A DNA stretch of 15,625 nt from DATKPC01 sp035524275 (GCA_035524275.1 DATKPC010000020.1:1-15625), one strand, 5' to 3'. Shown: positions 1 through 9,488, numbered from the stretch's first letter. Translations and numbers: made by a program. Notes: generated by a model from the letters alone, not told the origin.

Positions 1-502
1 GCTCGTCATCGACGGCGAAGCGGGCAGCGCCCTCCGGCGGCGGCGCCGGCGCCTCGCGCCGCGCGGACGCGGCGTCGGCCGGCGCGGCCGCCGCGCCGGC
101 ACGCTGGATCCGGCGCAGGATCGTGCGCACGCGGGCGACGAGTTCGCGTGGCGAGAACGGCTTGGCGACGTAGTCGTCGGCGCCGAGCTCCAGGCCGACG
201 ACGCGGTCGATCTCGGTGCCGCGGGCCGTGAGGAAGATCGCGGGCAGGTCCGGTTGCACGCGCACCAGCTCGCGCAGCAGGTCAAAGCCGTTGCCGTCCG
301 GCAGGCCGACGTCGAGGATCGCGAGCACGATGGGGCGGCCGGACGCGGCTTCGGCGAGCGCGGCCGAGCAGGTGCCGACCCAGAGGGGCTCGAAGCCCTC
401 GGTCGAAAGCGCGTAGGTGATCGTGTCGGCGATCGCGGGCTCGTCCTCGACGACGAGGACGACCCCGCGCGCGCCCGTCAGGTGCTTTTCCGGCAAGGGC
501 AT
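1..502 (-). CDS. creB: CreB-like two-component response regulator, 3' end outside window
   Basis: The visible 167 residues hold a complete receiver domain (about residues 13-130) with the acidic pair E19/D20, phospho-acceptor D64 in LDVGLPDGNG, T92 in FLTAR and K114 in VAKPFSPREL. The run GLELGADDYVAKPFSPREL strongly recalls CreB of the OmpR/PhoB family, a cytoplasmic regulator phosphorylated by the kinase CreC. An Ala/Pro-rich linker follows from about residue 133, longer than I expect for CreB, and the DNA-binding winged helix must lie beyond the left edge. The start at 502 suits the short leader of the family. An in-frame ATG at 535 would add 11 residues, and neither start has a clear Shine-Dalgarno. 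It lies 67 bp downstream of the diguanylate cyclase on the same strand. The receiver call is firm. The CreB assignment rests on remembered family sequence, and no CreC is visible. Confidence 0.85.
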   Translation of the reverse strand, partial: MPLPEKHLTGARGVVLVVEDEPAIADTITYALSTEGFEPLWVGTCSAALAEAASGRPIVLAILDVGLPDGNGFDLLRELVRVQPDLPAIFLTARGTEIDRVVGLELGADDYVAKPFSPRELVARVRTILRRIQRAGAAAAPADAASARREAPAPPPEGAARFAVDDE

Positions 503-569
503 GCGAAGGCATCGCGCAAGGGGCAAGGCCGCCATTGTCGCGCTGCTTGCCGCGCGACGGATCCGCCGC

Positions 570-1901
<1,332 letters not shown>

Positions 1902-1990
1902 GCGGATGGACTACCTCCGACGGACGGGGCGCCGAGCCGCCGCAGCGGTATCGCGACCGCGGGCATTCCCCGTGCCGCGCACGGGCGGAA

Positions 1991-2329
1991 TCAGACGCCC
2001 CAGGTGACGTCGGCGCGCTTGGCCTGCGCGGCGCGCAGCATCTCGAGCAGCGGAAACGCACGCTGCGACAGCGTGATCCCGCGCCCGCCGGGAGGCTCGT
2101 CGTTCGCGGCCTTCGCGCCGGACGCCGATGCCTGCTGGGCCGCCTTGATCTGTTCCTTTTCGTCGTCGACCGCGGCGTTCAACCGGCTGATCGCGTCGCC
2201 GAGCTGGTCGGCCGTGATGACGCCCTGCTCCGCGGCGGGGCGGCCGAGGATCTCGAAGATCCGCTGCGCCGTCTCGCGGAACATGTAGATCTCGCCGGCC
2301 GCTTTCGATCGGAATGTTACGAGCGCCAT
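1991..2329 (-). CDS. DUF1840 domain-containing protein
   Basis: A small soluble protein of 112 residues with no signal peptide or membrane segment. The N-terminal LVTFRSKAAGEIYMF and the C-terminal LSQRAFPLLEMLRAAQAKRADVTW match the DUF1840 pattern, a family of unknown function found mainly in betaproteobacteria. The two conserved ends are joined by a charged, Ala/Gln-rich stretch (residues 50-80) that is probably flexible. The ATG at 2329 is preceded by AGGG about 5 nt away and gives the usual family length. The same frame stays open far upstream, but that stretch has no family similarity. The gene is divergent from bTHX and 89 bp upstream of the cyclase gene, so it could lead the minus-strand transcript. 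No function is proposed. Confidence 0.88.
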   Translation of the reverse strand: MALVTFRSKAAGEIYMFRETAQRIFEILGRPAAEQGVITADQLGDAISRLNAAVDDEKEQIKAAQQASASGAKAANDEPPGGRGITLSQRAFPLLEMLRAAQAKRADVTWGV

Positions 2330-2407
2330 GTCACCCTGCCCCGGAATGTCGAGATTGCGCCGCAGTCTATCAATCCGCCGCGCCGCGTTCCGGTCCCCGG
2401 CCGCGCC

Positions 2408-2413
2408 TAGAAT
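2408..2413 (+). promoter_or_regulatory. Possible -10 element upstream of bTHX
   Basis: TAGAAT stands out in the GC-rich divergent region between the DUF1840 gene and bTHX, 86 bp before the bTHX start. No convincing -35 hexamer sits 16-18 bp upstream; the nearest candidate is TTCCGG at 2388-2393 with only 14 bp between. This is weak evidence. Confidence 0.25.
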
Positions 2414-2499
2414 TACACCCGGCGCGGCGGGGCCGCGACCCGGCCGGTCGCCCGCAGGCGCCGGTCGTCCGGCACGACGTGATCCCGGGGGCATGAGCG

Positions 2500-2631
2500 A
2501 TGGGTAAGGGGGACTTGCGTACGCGACGCGGCAAGATCTACAACGGCAGTCATGGCAAGAGCCGTCCGCGCGGCGCGCAGCGCAGGGCGCCCGCCCCGCC
2601 GAAGCCGGCCGGGCAGCCGCCGCGGCGCTAG
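2500..2631 (+). CDS. thx: 30S ribosomal protein bTHX (Thx)
   Basis: The 43-residue product begins MGKGDLRTRRGKIYNGSHGK and continues SRPR before a basic, Pro-rich tail. This is the signature of the small Thx protein, which sits in the head of the 30S subunit and binds 16S rRNA (known from Thermus and many proteobacteria). The body is almost entirely Arg, Lys, Gly and Pro. A GGGGG run at 2487-2491 lies 8 nt before the chosen ATG. An earlier ATG at 2493 in another frame opens a four-codon reading frame whose TAA (2505-2507) overlaps the thx start. The last 80 bases also lie in an open frame that continues into the downstream lipoprotein, but that frame is not needed there. The gene is easily missed because of its size. 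Confidence 0.92.
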   Translation: MGKGDLRTRRGKIYNGSHGKSRPRGAQRRAPAPPKPAGQPPRR

Positions 2632-2686
2632 CGGGTTGTCCTCTCCCCCACCCCGCTTCCGCAGCACCGCGCCACCACCGCGCCGC

Positions 2687-3235
2687 GTGCGATTCGCGGC
2701 GCTCGTCGCGGCCGCGCTCCTCGCGGCCTGCTCGCCCCGCTTCGACTGGCGCGACGTCCGGCCGGCGCCCGGCGGCTTCGTCGTGGCGTTGCCGGACCGC
2801 CCGCAGACGGTGGCGCGCGACGTGGCCGTCACGCTGCCGGGCGGCGTGCTGCACCTGGCGTTGACGATGACATCGACCGGCGTCGGCGCCACGCTTTTCG
2901 CCGTCGGCGTCGCGCCGCTGCCGCCCGCAGCCGCGCAGGACGCCGACGCCGTGCTCGCCTGGTTTCGCGACGGCATCGTCCGCAATCTGGCCGGCACGGT
3001 GACGGCGAGCCGGCCCCTGGCACCGCCGCCGGGCGCGACCGGCGCGCTGCGCGCTTCCGAAGAGCTCGTCGCGCGCGGTACGATGGAGCCAGGCCATCGC
3101 GCGGCACGGCTCGACGCCCGTCTCTACGTCTTCGAGGACCGGCTCTACAGCCTGGCCGCGGTGGCGGCCGAGGGCGAATTGCCGCCCGAAGCGCGCGATA
3201 CGTTCTTCGATTCCTTTCGCATCGCCGGCCATTGA
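2687..3235 (+). CDS. Putative lipoprotein of unknown function
   Basis: The GTG at 2687 gives 182 residues starting with a textbook lipoprotein signal: a basic start (RF), a hydrophobic core of Ala/Leu/Val, and lipobox L12-A-A-C15, followed by SPRFDW. Signal peptidase II processing and lipid attachment at C15 are therefore expected, placing the protein at a membrane surface in the periplasm. The remaining 165 residues contain a beta-rich region (GGFVVALPDRPQTVARDVAVTLPGG) and a C-terminal FEDRLYSLAAVA...FFDSFRI segment. Similar short lipoproteins occur in betaproteobacteria, but I know no function for them. The frame is open from an ATG at 2552 inside thx; that start would add 45 Arg/Pro-rich residues before the signal and is unlikely. 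A TTG at 2636 is another option. No Shine-Dalgarno is evident for any of them. Confidence 0.72.
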   Translation: MRFAALVAAALLAACSPRFDWRDVRPAPGGFVVALPDRPQTVARDVAVTLPGGVLHLALTMTSTGVGATLFAVGVAPLPPAAAQDADAVLAWFRDGIVRNLAGTVTASRPLAPPPGATGALRASEELVARGTMEPGHRAARLDARLYVFEDRLYSLAAVAAEGELPPEARDTFFDSFRIAGH

Positions 3236-3373
3236 GTCGTGCCGGCGGGCTTGTGATAGGCGTCGAGCTGTCGTAATTCAACGGCCTGCTGGACGGACGA
3301 GCGGTCGCATCGGCGGTCGAGCGTCGTCGGCCGGCACCTGCGCCCGAGCCCGGGCGCAGCCTGGAGCATGACG
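3236..3373. other. Intergenic region before the aminotransferase
   Basis: This 138-bp gap has one weak promoter-like pair reading right: TTGTGA at 3251-3256 and TAATTC at 3274-3279, separated by 17 bp. The -35 matches four of six consensus bases and the -10 only about two, so this is a suggestion. No terminator hairpin for the lipoprotein gene was seen. Confidence 0.25.
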
Positions 3374-4711
3374 ATGAAACTGGAAAATCCCGTCGCCGCG
3401 ACGGCCCTCGACCTGAGCCATTTCTGGATGCCGTTCACGGCCAACCGGCAGTTCAAGGCCGCGCCGCGCCTGCTGGCGCGCGCCGAGGGCATGTCGTACT
3501 GGACGCCCGAGGGTCGCGAGGTCTTGGACGGCACCGCCGGGCTGTGGTGCGTCAATGCCGGCCACGCCCGCAGGCCGATCGTCGAGGCCGTCCAGCGCCA
3601 GGCCGCGGCGATGGACTTCGGGCCGACGTTCAACATGGCGCATCCGCTCGCGTTCGAAGCCGCGAGCGTGATCGCCGGCATCGCGCCCGAAGGAATGAAG
3701 CGCGTCTTCTTCACGAATTCCGGGTCGGAGTCGGCCGACACCGCGCTGAAGATCGCGATCGCCTATCACCGCGCGCGCGGGGAGGCGAGCCGCCGGATCA
3801 TCATCGGTCGCGAGCGCGCCTACCACGGCGTCAATTTCGGCGGCACCGCGGCCGGCGGCATCCCCGGCAACCGCAAGGCCTATCCGGGGCTCGTCGCGCA
3901 GGTCGATCACCTGCGATCGACGCACGACCTGGCGCGCAATGCCTTTTCCCGCGGGCAACCGGCGCACGGGGCGGAATTCGCCGACGAGCTCGAGCGCCTC
4001 GTCGCGCTGCACGACGCGTCGAACATCGCCGCGGTGATCGTGGAACCGATGGCGGGTTCCGCCGGCGTGCTCGTGCCGCCGGTCGGCTACCTGCAGAAAT
4101 TGCGCGCGATCTGCGACCGCCACGGGATCCTGCTGGTCTTCGACGAGGTCATCTGCGGCTTCGGCCGCCTCGGCGCGACGTTCGGCGCCGACGCGTTCGG
4201 CGTGCGGCCCGACATCCTCACGTGCGCGAAGGCCATCAACAACGCCGCGGTGCCGATGGGCGCCGTGATCGTGCGCAACGAGATCCACGACGCGGTCGTC
4301 GGTGCCGCGCCGGAGGGCCAGATCGAGTTCATGCACGGCTACACGTATTCGGCGCACCCGCTCGCCTGCGCCGCCGCGCTGGCGACGCAGAAGCTCTATC
4401 GCGACGAGCAGCTGTTCGAGCGGGCGCGCGACCTGGCGCCCTACTGGGCCGACGCCGTGCACGGGCTGAAGGGCGTGCGGCACGTCATCGACGTGCGCAA
4501 CATCGGGCTGGTCGCCGGGATCGAGCTGGAGCCGCGCGCCGCGGCCCCGGGGCGTCGCGCGTTCGAGGCCCACGTGAAGTGCTTCGAGGCCGGCGCGCTG
4601 GTGCGCAATACCGGCGACATCATCGCGCTCAGCCCGCCGCTGATCATCGAGAAGCCGCAGATCGACCGGCTGGTCGAGACGCTGCGCGCCGCGCTGTCGA
4701 CGATCGACTGA
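3374..4711 (+). CDS. Omega-amino acid (beta-alanine):pyruvate aminotransferase, class III
   Basis: The enzyme of 445 residues transfers the amino group of beta-alanine or similar omega-amines to pyruvate, giving malonate semialdehyde and alanine, using pyridoxal phosphate in the cytoplasm. Class III features are all present: N-terminal HFWMPFTANRQFK, the phosphate-binding NSGSESADTALK, ERAYHG, cofactor-contacting D257 in LVFDEVICGFGRLG, and Schiff-base lysine K286 in CAKAINNAAVPMG. The HGYTYSAHPLACAAAL segment is typical of the beta-alanine/omega-transaminase branch rather than of ornithine or GABA enzymes. Length is normal. GGAG at 3363-3366 lies only 1 nt before an ATG at 3368 but 7 nt before the ATG at 3374, which I prefer; the difference is two residues. 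It appears monocistronic, with 136 bp to the next gene. Exact substrate preference cannot be read from sequence alone. Confidence 0.9.
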   Translation: MKLENPVAATALDLSHFWMPFTANRQFKAAPRLLARAEGMSYWTPEGREVLDGTAGLWCVNAGHARRPIVEAVQRQAAAMDFGPTFNMAHPLAFEAASVIAGIAPEGMKRVFFTNSGSESADTALKIAIAYHRARGEASRRIIIGRERAYHGVNFGGTAAGGIPGNRKAYPGLVAQVDHLRSTHDLARNAFSRGQPAHGAEFADELERLVALHDASNIAAVIVEPMAGSAGVLVPPVGYLQKLRAICDRHGILLVFDEVICGFGRLGATFGADAFGVRPDILTCAKAINNAAVPMGAVIVRNEIHDAVVGAAPEGQIEFMHGYTYSAHPLACAAALATQKLYRDEQLFERARDLAPYWADAVHGLKGVRHVIDVRNIGLVAGIELEPRAAAPGRRAFEAHVKCFEAGALVRNTGDIIALSPPLIIEKPQIDRLVETLRAALSTID

Positions 4712-4847
4712 GGCCCGTTCGCACGGCATTGCCTGGCGTGGAGAGGTCCTGGCCACGTTGCCGCACGATCCCGCGCGGCGTCCGAACCTGCGACGTCGCC
4801 GTCCTTGCCGCGGGCCGCTGCCGCGGACGAGTCCAAGATACGCGCCC

Positions 4848-6032
4848 ATGAAGATTCTCGATGCCCTGATCGCCGCGCTGGCGGCGGCGTGCGGCCTCGC
4901 CGGCGTGGCGCCGGCCGGCGCCGCGGACGCCGCGCCGGCACCTGTCTCGCCGCGGACATTCAAGCCGACCGCCGCGCAGCTCGCGGCCCTGAAGGTGGTG
5001 GTCGTCGAGCGTGCCAGCTTCCGCGCCGAGCATGTCGCCGAGGGCAAGATCGCGCTCGATGGCGACCGGACGACGCCGGTCTTCTCCCCGTACTCCGGTC
5101 GCGTCACGCGCGTTCTCGCGAACCCCGGGGACAGCGTGCGCCAGGGGCAGCCGCTGCTTGCCCTCGAGGCCTCCGAATTCGTCCAGGGCCAGAACGACCT
5201 GCTCGCCGCGCAATCGGCGCTCGCCACCGCGCGGGCCCAGCTGTCGCTCGCGCAGGTCGCCGAGTCGCGCAAGCACGCGCTCTACGACGCGAAGGCCGGT
5301 GCGCTGCAGGACTGGCAGCAGAGCCAGGCCGACCTCGCGGCGGCGCAAGGCGGCGTCCGCGCCGCGGAGGCGCAATTCGCGGCGGTCCGCAATCGCCTTC
5401 GGATCCTGGGTCGCGGCGATGCCGATATCGATGCGCTGGCGCGCGCCGACCGCATCGATCCGGTCGCCGCGGTCGTCGCGCCGATCTCCGGCACGGTCAC
5501 GGATCGCCAGGTCGGGCCCGGACAATACCTGCAGGCCGGGGCGTCGAACCCCGTGTTCACGATCGGCGACCTCTCGACGGTGTGGCTGGTCGCCAACGTC
5601 CGCGAGGCGGACGCACCGTTCGTCCGCAAGGGCGATCCGATCGAGGTCCGCGTCGACGCGCTGCCCGGCCGGCTGTTCAAGGCGAAGCTGGCCTTCGTCG
5701 CGCCGGCGCTCGACCCGGCGAGCCGGCGCCTCGCGGTGCGCGCGGACCTTCCGAACCCCGACGGGCTGCTGAAGCCGGAGATGTTCGCGACGTTCAGCAT
5801 CCTGACCGCGGCCGACCGTGCGGCGCCGGCGGTGCCGACGAGCGGGGTCGTCTACGAGGGGTCGGATGCCCGCGTCTGGATCGTCGCCGCCGACGGCTCG
5901 CTCGCGCTGCGCCATATCCGGCCGGGCCGCTCGTTCGGCGGGCTCGTCGAGGTGCTCGAGGGCGTGCAGCCGGGCGAAAAGGTCGTCGCGAGCGGCGCGC
6001 TGTTCATCGACCGTGCGGCCGCCGGTGAGTAG
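4848..6032 (+). CDS. RND efflux periplasmic adaptor (membrane fusion protein)
   Basis: This 394-residue protein should link the inner-membrane pump encoded next door to an outer-membrane channel. A signal sequence covers about 1-26, with probable cleavage around AGA-ADA. C15 sits in LAAAC-G, which is a poor lipobox because position -3 is Ala. The two halves of the biotinyl-lipoyl domain are at 78-111 (SPYSGRVTRVLANPGDSV) and 209-232 (APISGTVTDRQVGPGQYL), enclosing an alpha-helical hairpin of about 112-190. A beta-barrel region (about 240-320) and a membrane-proximal domain (about 325-390, ending LEGVQPGEKVVASGALF) follow. The order and length match CzcB/CusB-type adaptors. No His- or Met-rich metal-binding tail is visible. 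The frame is open upstream to an ATG at 4758, but only the 4848 start gives a signal peptide directly. It is 54 bp upstream of the pump gene, surely co-transcribed. Confidence 0.9.
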   Translation: MKILDALIAALAAACGLAGVAPAGAADAAPAPVSPRTFKPTAAQLAALKVVVVERASFRAEHVAEGKIALDGDRTTPVFSPYSGRVTRVLANPGDSVRQGQPLLALEASEFVQGQNDLLAAQSALATARAQLSLAQVAESRKHALYDAKAGALQDWQQSQADLAAAQGGVRAAEAQFAAVRNRLRILGRGDADIDALARADRIDPVAAVVAPISGTVTDRQVGPGQYLQAGASNPVFTIGDLSTVWLVANVREADAPFVRKGDPIEVRVDALPGRLFKAKLAFVAPALDPASRRLAVRADLPNPDGLLKPEMFATFSILTAADRAAPAVPTSGVVYEGSDARVWIVAADGSLALRHIRPGRSFGGLVEVLEGVQPGEKVVASGALFIDRAAAGE

Positions 6033-6086
6033 CGCCGGTCCTGCCGCGAGCCGTCGCCCCGCGACCCGCGACCTCGGGCGCTGCCG

Positions 6087-9000
6087 ATGAACGGCGTCGT
6101 CTCGCTTTCGCTGCAGCACCGCGTGCTGGTGCTGGTGCTGCTGGTGGGTTTCCTGGTGGCCGGGGTGGTCAGTTTCCTGAAGCTGAACATCGAGGCGTAT
6201 CCGGATCCGGTGCCGCCGCTGGTGGACGTGATCACGCAGAGCAGCGGGCAGTCGGCGGAGGAGATCGAGCGCTACATCACGATCCCGATCGAAGTGCAGA
6301 TGGCGGGGATTCCGAACGTCAAGGCGATCCGCACGATCTCGCTGTTCGGGCTGTCGGACGTCAAGCTGCAGTTCACGTACGACTTCACCTACCAGCAGGC
6401 CGAGCAGTGGGTGATCAACCGGCTGGCGCAGCTGCCGCCGCTGCCCAACGGGGCGCAGGCGACGATCTCGCCGTGGAGCCCGATCGGGGAGATCTACCGC
6501 TACCGGGTGGTGGGGCCGCCGGGCTACTCGGTGACGGACCTGAAGACGCTGGAGGACTGGGTGCTGGAGCGCCGCTTCAAGGCGGTGCCGGGGGTGGTGG
6601 ACGTCAACGGCTGGGGCGGCAAGACCAAGACGTACGACGTGACGATCGACCAGGGGCGGCTGGTGGCCTTCGGGCTGACGATCCCGCAGGTGCTGGCGGC
6701 GCTGAACAATGCCAACAGCAACGTCGGGGGCCAGACGATCGAGTTCGGGCCGCAGGCTGCGGTGGTGCGCGGGGTCGGGCTGATCCGCTCGATGGACGAC
6801 ATCCGGCACACGGTGCTGGCGGCGGCCAACGGCACGCCGGTGCTGCTTCAGGACGTGGCCACGATCAGCGTGGGCAACCAGCCGCGGCTGGGCATCGCGG
6901 GGCAGGACGAGGACGACGACATCGTGCAGGGCATCATCCTGATGCGGCGCGGCGAGCAGAGCCTGCCGACGCTGCAGCGGGTGCAGGCCGAGATCGAGAA
7001 GGTCAACGCCAGCGGGATCCTGCCGCCGGGGGTGCACATCGAGCGCATCTACGACCGCACCGAGCTCATCGAGGTCACGACGCACACGGTGCTGCACAAC
7101 ATGGCGCTGGGCGTGGCGCTGATCTTCCTGGTGCAGTGGATCTTCCTGGGCAACCTGCGCAGCGCGCTGATCGTGGCCACGACGATCCCCTTCGCGCTGT
7201 TCTTCGCCGTGATGATCCTGCTGGCGCGCGGCGAGTCGGCCAACCTGCTGTCGGTCGGCGCCATCGACTTCGGCCTCATCGTCGACGCCACCGTCATCAT
7301 GGTCGAGAACATCTTCCGCCACCTGGTGGAGTCGTCGCGGCCCGGCGGGCGGCACCAGGACTACCAGCTGCACCGCAAGCGGGCGACGGTCGGCTTCGGC
7401 GGCCGGCTCGGCGTCATCGCGAACTCCGCGCGCGAGGTCAACCAGGCGATCTTCTTCTCGGCGGCGATCATCATCGCCGGATTCGTGCCGCTGTTCACGA
7501 TGTCCGGCGTCGAGGGGCACATCTTCGGCCCGATGGCGCGCACCTACGCGTACGCGATCGCCGGCGGCCTGATCGCGACGTTCACGGTGTCGCCGGCGCT
7601 GAGCGCGCTGATTCTCGCCGGGCCGCTGCAGGAGACCGAGACGCGGATCGTCCGCGCGCTGCACGCGATCTACACGCCGACGCTGCGGTTCGCGCTGGCG
7701 CACCGCGGCGTCACGCTGGTCGGCGCCGCGCTCGTCGCCGCGGCCGCCGTCGCGGCCGGCAGCTCGCTCGGGCTGGAATTCCTGCCGAAGCTGGAGGAAG
7801 GCAATTTCTGGATCCGCGCGACGATGCCGCCGTCGATCTCGCTCGCGGAAGGCAACGCCTACGTGAACCGGATGCGCCTGCTGATCAAGAGCTATCCGGA
7901 GGTCGTCACCGCGATCTCGCAGAATGGCCGGCCCGACGACGGCACCGACGCGACCGGCTTCTTCAACGCCGAGTTCTACGTGCCGTTGAAGCCGTTCGAC
8001 ACCTGGCCGGCCGGCGTCGACAAGGCGAAGCTGACGCGCGAGATGAACGAGCGCCTGGAGGCGGAGTTCCCCGGCGTCGAATTCAACTTCTCGCAGAACA
8101 TCGAGGACAACGTCGAGGAGGCGGCCTCCGGCGTCAAGGGCGAGAACTCGGTGAAGCTGTATGGCGCGGACCTGGAGACGCTGGAGCGGACCGCCTCGCG
8201 GATCCGCGACGTCATGGCCGACGTGCCCGGGATCGCCGACCTCGCGGTGTTCGACTCCCTCGGGCAGCCGACCGTCAAGATCGACGTCGATCGCGTGCGC
8301 GCGGCGCGCTACGGCCTGGCGCCGGGCGACATCAACGCGACGATCCAGGCGGCGATCGGCGGGCAGGCCGCGGGCGACGTCTACGAGGACGGCAGCGACC
8401 GGCACTTCCCGATGATCGTGCGGCTGGCGCCGGAATACCGCCAGAGCCTCGAGGCGATCCGCCGGATCATGATCGGTGCGCCGGCGCCCGGCGGCAACGG
8501 GGTGACCCAGGTGCCGCTGTCGGACGTCGCCGACGTGCGGCTCGTTTCCGGCGCCTCGTTCATCTATCGCGAGGGGCAGGAGCGCTACATCCCGATCAAG
8601 TTCAGCGTCCGCGGGCGCGACCTCGGCGGCGCCGTGCTCGAGGCGCAGCGCAGGATCGAGGCGCAGGTGAAGATGCCGGCGGGCTACCGGCTCGACTGGG
8701 CCGGCGAGTTTGGCGAACTGCAGGACGCGCTCGGCAGGCTCGCGATCGTCGTGCCGATCAGCCTGGTGCTGATCTGCATCCTGCTTTACCTGAATTTCGG
8801 GTCGCTCGTCGACATGGCGCTCGCGGCGAGCGTGATGCCGATGGCGCTGATCGGCGGCGTGCTGGCGCTCTTCGTGACGTCGACGCCGTTCTCGGTCTCG
8901 GCCGCGATCGGCTTCGTCGCGCTGTTCGGGATCGCGGCGATGGACGGGATCATCGTGCTCAACTACTACAACAACCTGCTCGACGACGGCGTCGCGCCCG

Positions 9001-9260
9001 ACGAGGCCATCGTCCGCGCCTGCGAGGTGCAGATGCGTCCGGTGTCGATGACCTGCATCGCGGCCTGCGTCGGGCTGCTGCCCGCCGCGATCTCCAACGG
9101 AATCGGCTCGCAGGTGCAGAAGCCGCTCGCGCTCGTCGTCGTCGGCGGCATCCTGCTGGCGCCGCTGCTGATCCTGATCGTGCTGCCGGTGCTGATCAAC
9201 CTCTTCTCGCGCCGTGCGCGTCCGAAGAAGCCGCCGTCGGTCGCGGAAGCGGCGGGCTGA
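6087..9260 (+). CDS. CzcA-family (heavy-metal type) RND efflux pump
   Basis: The 1057-residue inner-membrane proton antiporter has the full RND plan: TM1 at about 12-32, a large periplasmic loop, TM2-6 from about 335, a second loop, and TM8-12 from about 885 to the end. In TM4 the motif DFGLIVDATVIMVEN (394-408) keeps D394, D400 and E407, the proton-relay acids of CzcA. This places it in the heavy-metal branch rather than the AcrB drug branch. Other matching landmarks are FLPKLEEGNFWIRATMP and RPDDGTDATGFFNAEFYVPL. The methionines that mark copper/silver pumps are not obvious, so the metal is undetermined. No outer-membrane factor gene lies on either side. Codon use changes within the gene: the first kilobase is rich in GTG and GGG, while after about 7380 GTC and GGC prevail. 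No clear Shine-Dalgarno precedes the ATG. Confidence 0.92.
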   Translation: MNGVVSLSLQHRVLVLVLLVGFLVAGVVSFLKLNIEAYPDPVPPLVDVITQSSGQSAEEIERYITIPIEVQMAGIPNVKAIRTISLFGLSDVKLQFTYDFTYQQAEQWVINRLAQLPPLPNGAQATISPWSPIGEIYRYRVVGPPGYSVTDLKTLEDWVLERRFKAVPGVVDVNGWGGKTKTYDVTIDQGRLVAFGLTIPQVLAALNNANSNVGGQTIEFGPQAAVVRGVGLIRSMDDIRHTVLAAANGTPVLLQDVATISVGNQPRLGIAGQDEDDDIVQGIILMRRGEQSLPTLQRVQAEIEKVNASGILPPGVHIERIYDRTELIEVTTHTVLHNMALGVALIFLVQWIFLGNLRSALIVATTIPFALFFAVMILLARGESANLLSVGAIDFGLIVDATVIMVENIFRHLVESSRPGGRHQDYQLHRKRATVGFGGRLGVIANSAREVNQAIFFSAAIIIAGFVPLFTMSGVEGHIFGPMARTYAYAIAGGLIATFTVSPALSALILAGPLQETETRIVRALHAIYTPTLRFALAHRGVTLVGAALVAAAAVAAGSSLGLEFLPKLEEGNFWIRATMPPSISLAEGNAYVNRMRLLIKSYPEVVTAISQNGRPDDGTDATGFFNAEFYVPLKPFDTWPAGVDKAKLTREMNERLEAEFPGVEFNFSQNIEDNVEEAASGVKGENSVKLYGADLETLERTASRIRDVMADVPGIADLAVFDSLGQPTVKIDVDRVRAARYGLAPGDINATIQAAIGGQAAGDVYEDGSDRHFPMIVRLAPEYRQSLEAIRRIMIGAPAPGGNGVTQVPLSDVADVRLVSGASFIYREGQERYIPIKFSVRGRDLGGAVLEAQRRIEAQVKMPAGYRLDWAGEFGELQDALGRLAIVVPISLVLICILLYLNFGSLVDMALAASVMPMALIGGVLALFVTSTPFSVSAAIGFVALFGIAAMDGIIVLNYYNNLLDDGVAPDEAIVRACEVQMRPVSMTCIAACVGLLPAAISNGIGSQVQKPLALVVVGGILLAPLLILIVLPVLINLFSRRARPKKPPSVAEAAG

Positions 9261-9282
9261 CGCGCGCGGTTCCGTTCGGCGA

Positions 9283-9417
9283 CGACCCTCTCCCCCACCC
9301 CTCTCCCGCTTCGCGGGCGAGGGGCGATTCATCGTCGAGAATTGAAGCGTCGTCCCAACGGCTGACGCCGGATCGCCCCTCGCCCGCGAAGCGGGAGAGG
9401 GGTGGGGGAGAGGGTCG
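9283..9417. repeat. MITE-like palindromic element, copy 1
   Basis: Perfect 46-bp inverted arms (9283-9328 and 9372-9417) enclose a 43-bp centre. Each arm contains its own smaller hairpin around CCCGCTTCGCGGG. The arms begin ACCCTCTCCCCCACCCC, a motif I recognise from dispersed intergenic repeats of high-GC proteobacteria. The central part is about 75% identical (38 of 51 positions by hand alignment) to the reverse complement of the centre of the copy at 15397-15521, so both are the same element in opposite orientation. It encodes no transposase. It starts 22 bp after the pump stop codon and may also act as a transcript end. Confidence 0.88.
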
Positions 9418-9435
9418 GGAAAAGTGTCGTCCCAG

Positions 9436-9463
9436 AGGGCCGGCCTTCAAGGCCGTTCCCTCG
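9436..9463. terminator. Bidirectional hairpin between the pump and comM
   Basis: GAGGG-C-CGGCC, a TTCAA loop, then GGCCG-TT-CCCTC form a strong interrupted stem. It lies 26 bp past the comM stop (minus strand) and downstream of the pump gene (plus strand). There is no T-tract on either side, so termination is inferred from position only. Confidence 0.4.
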
Positions 9464-9488
9464 GAGTGCGCCGCGCACGCGCACCAGC

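Noticed and set aside
2330..3232. Upstream extension of the DUF1840 frame on the minus strand, which would give a 413-residue protein
   Set aside because: The extension is Arg/Ala-rich, antisense to bTHX and the lipoprotein gene, and the family normally has only the 112 residues encoded from 2329.
4644..9332. A very long open frame (1562 codons) on the minus strand opposite the aminotransferase end, adaptor and RND pump
   Set aside because: Its translation is Arg/Asp/His-rich low-complexity sequence typical of antisense frames in high-GC DNA, and the plus-strand genes in the same place have clear family motifs.
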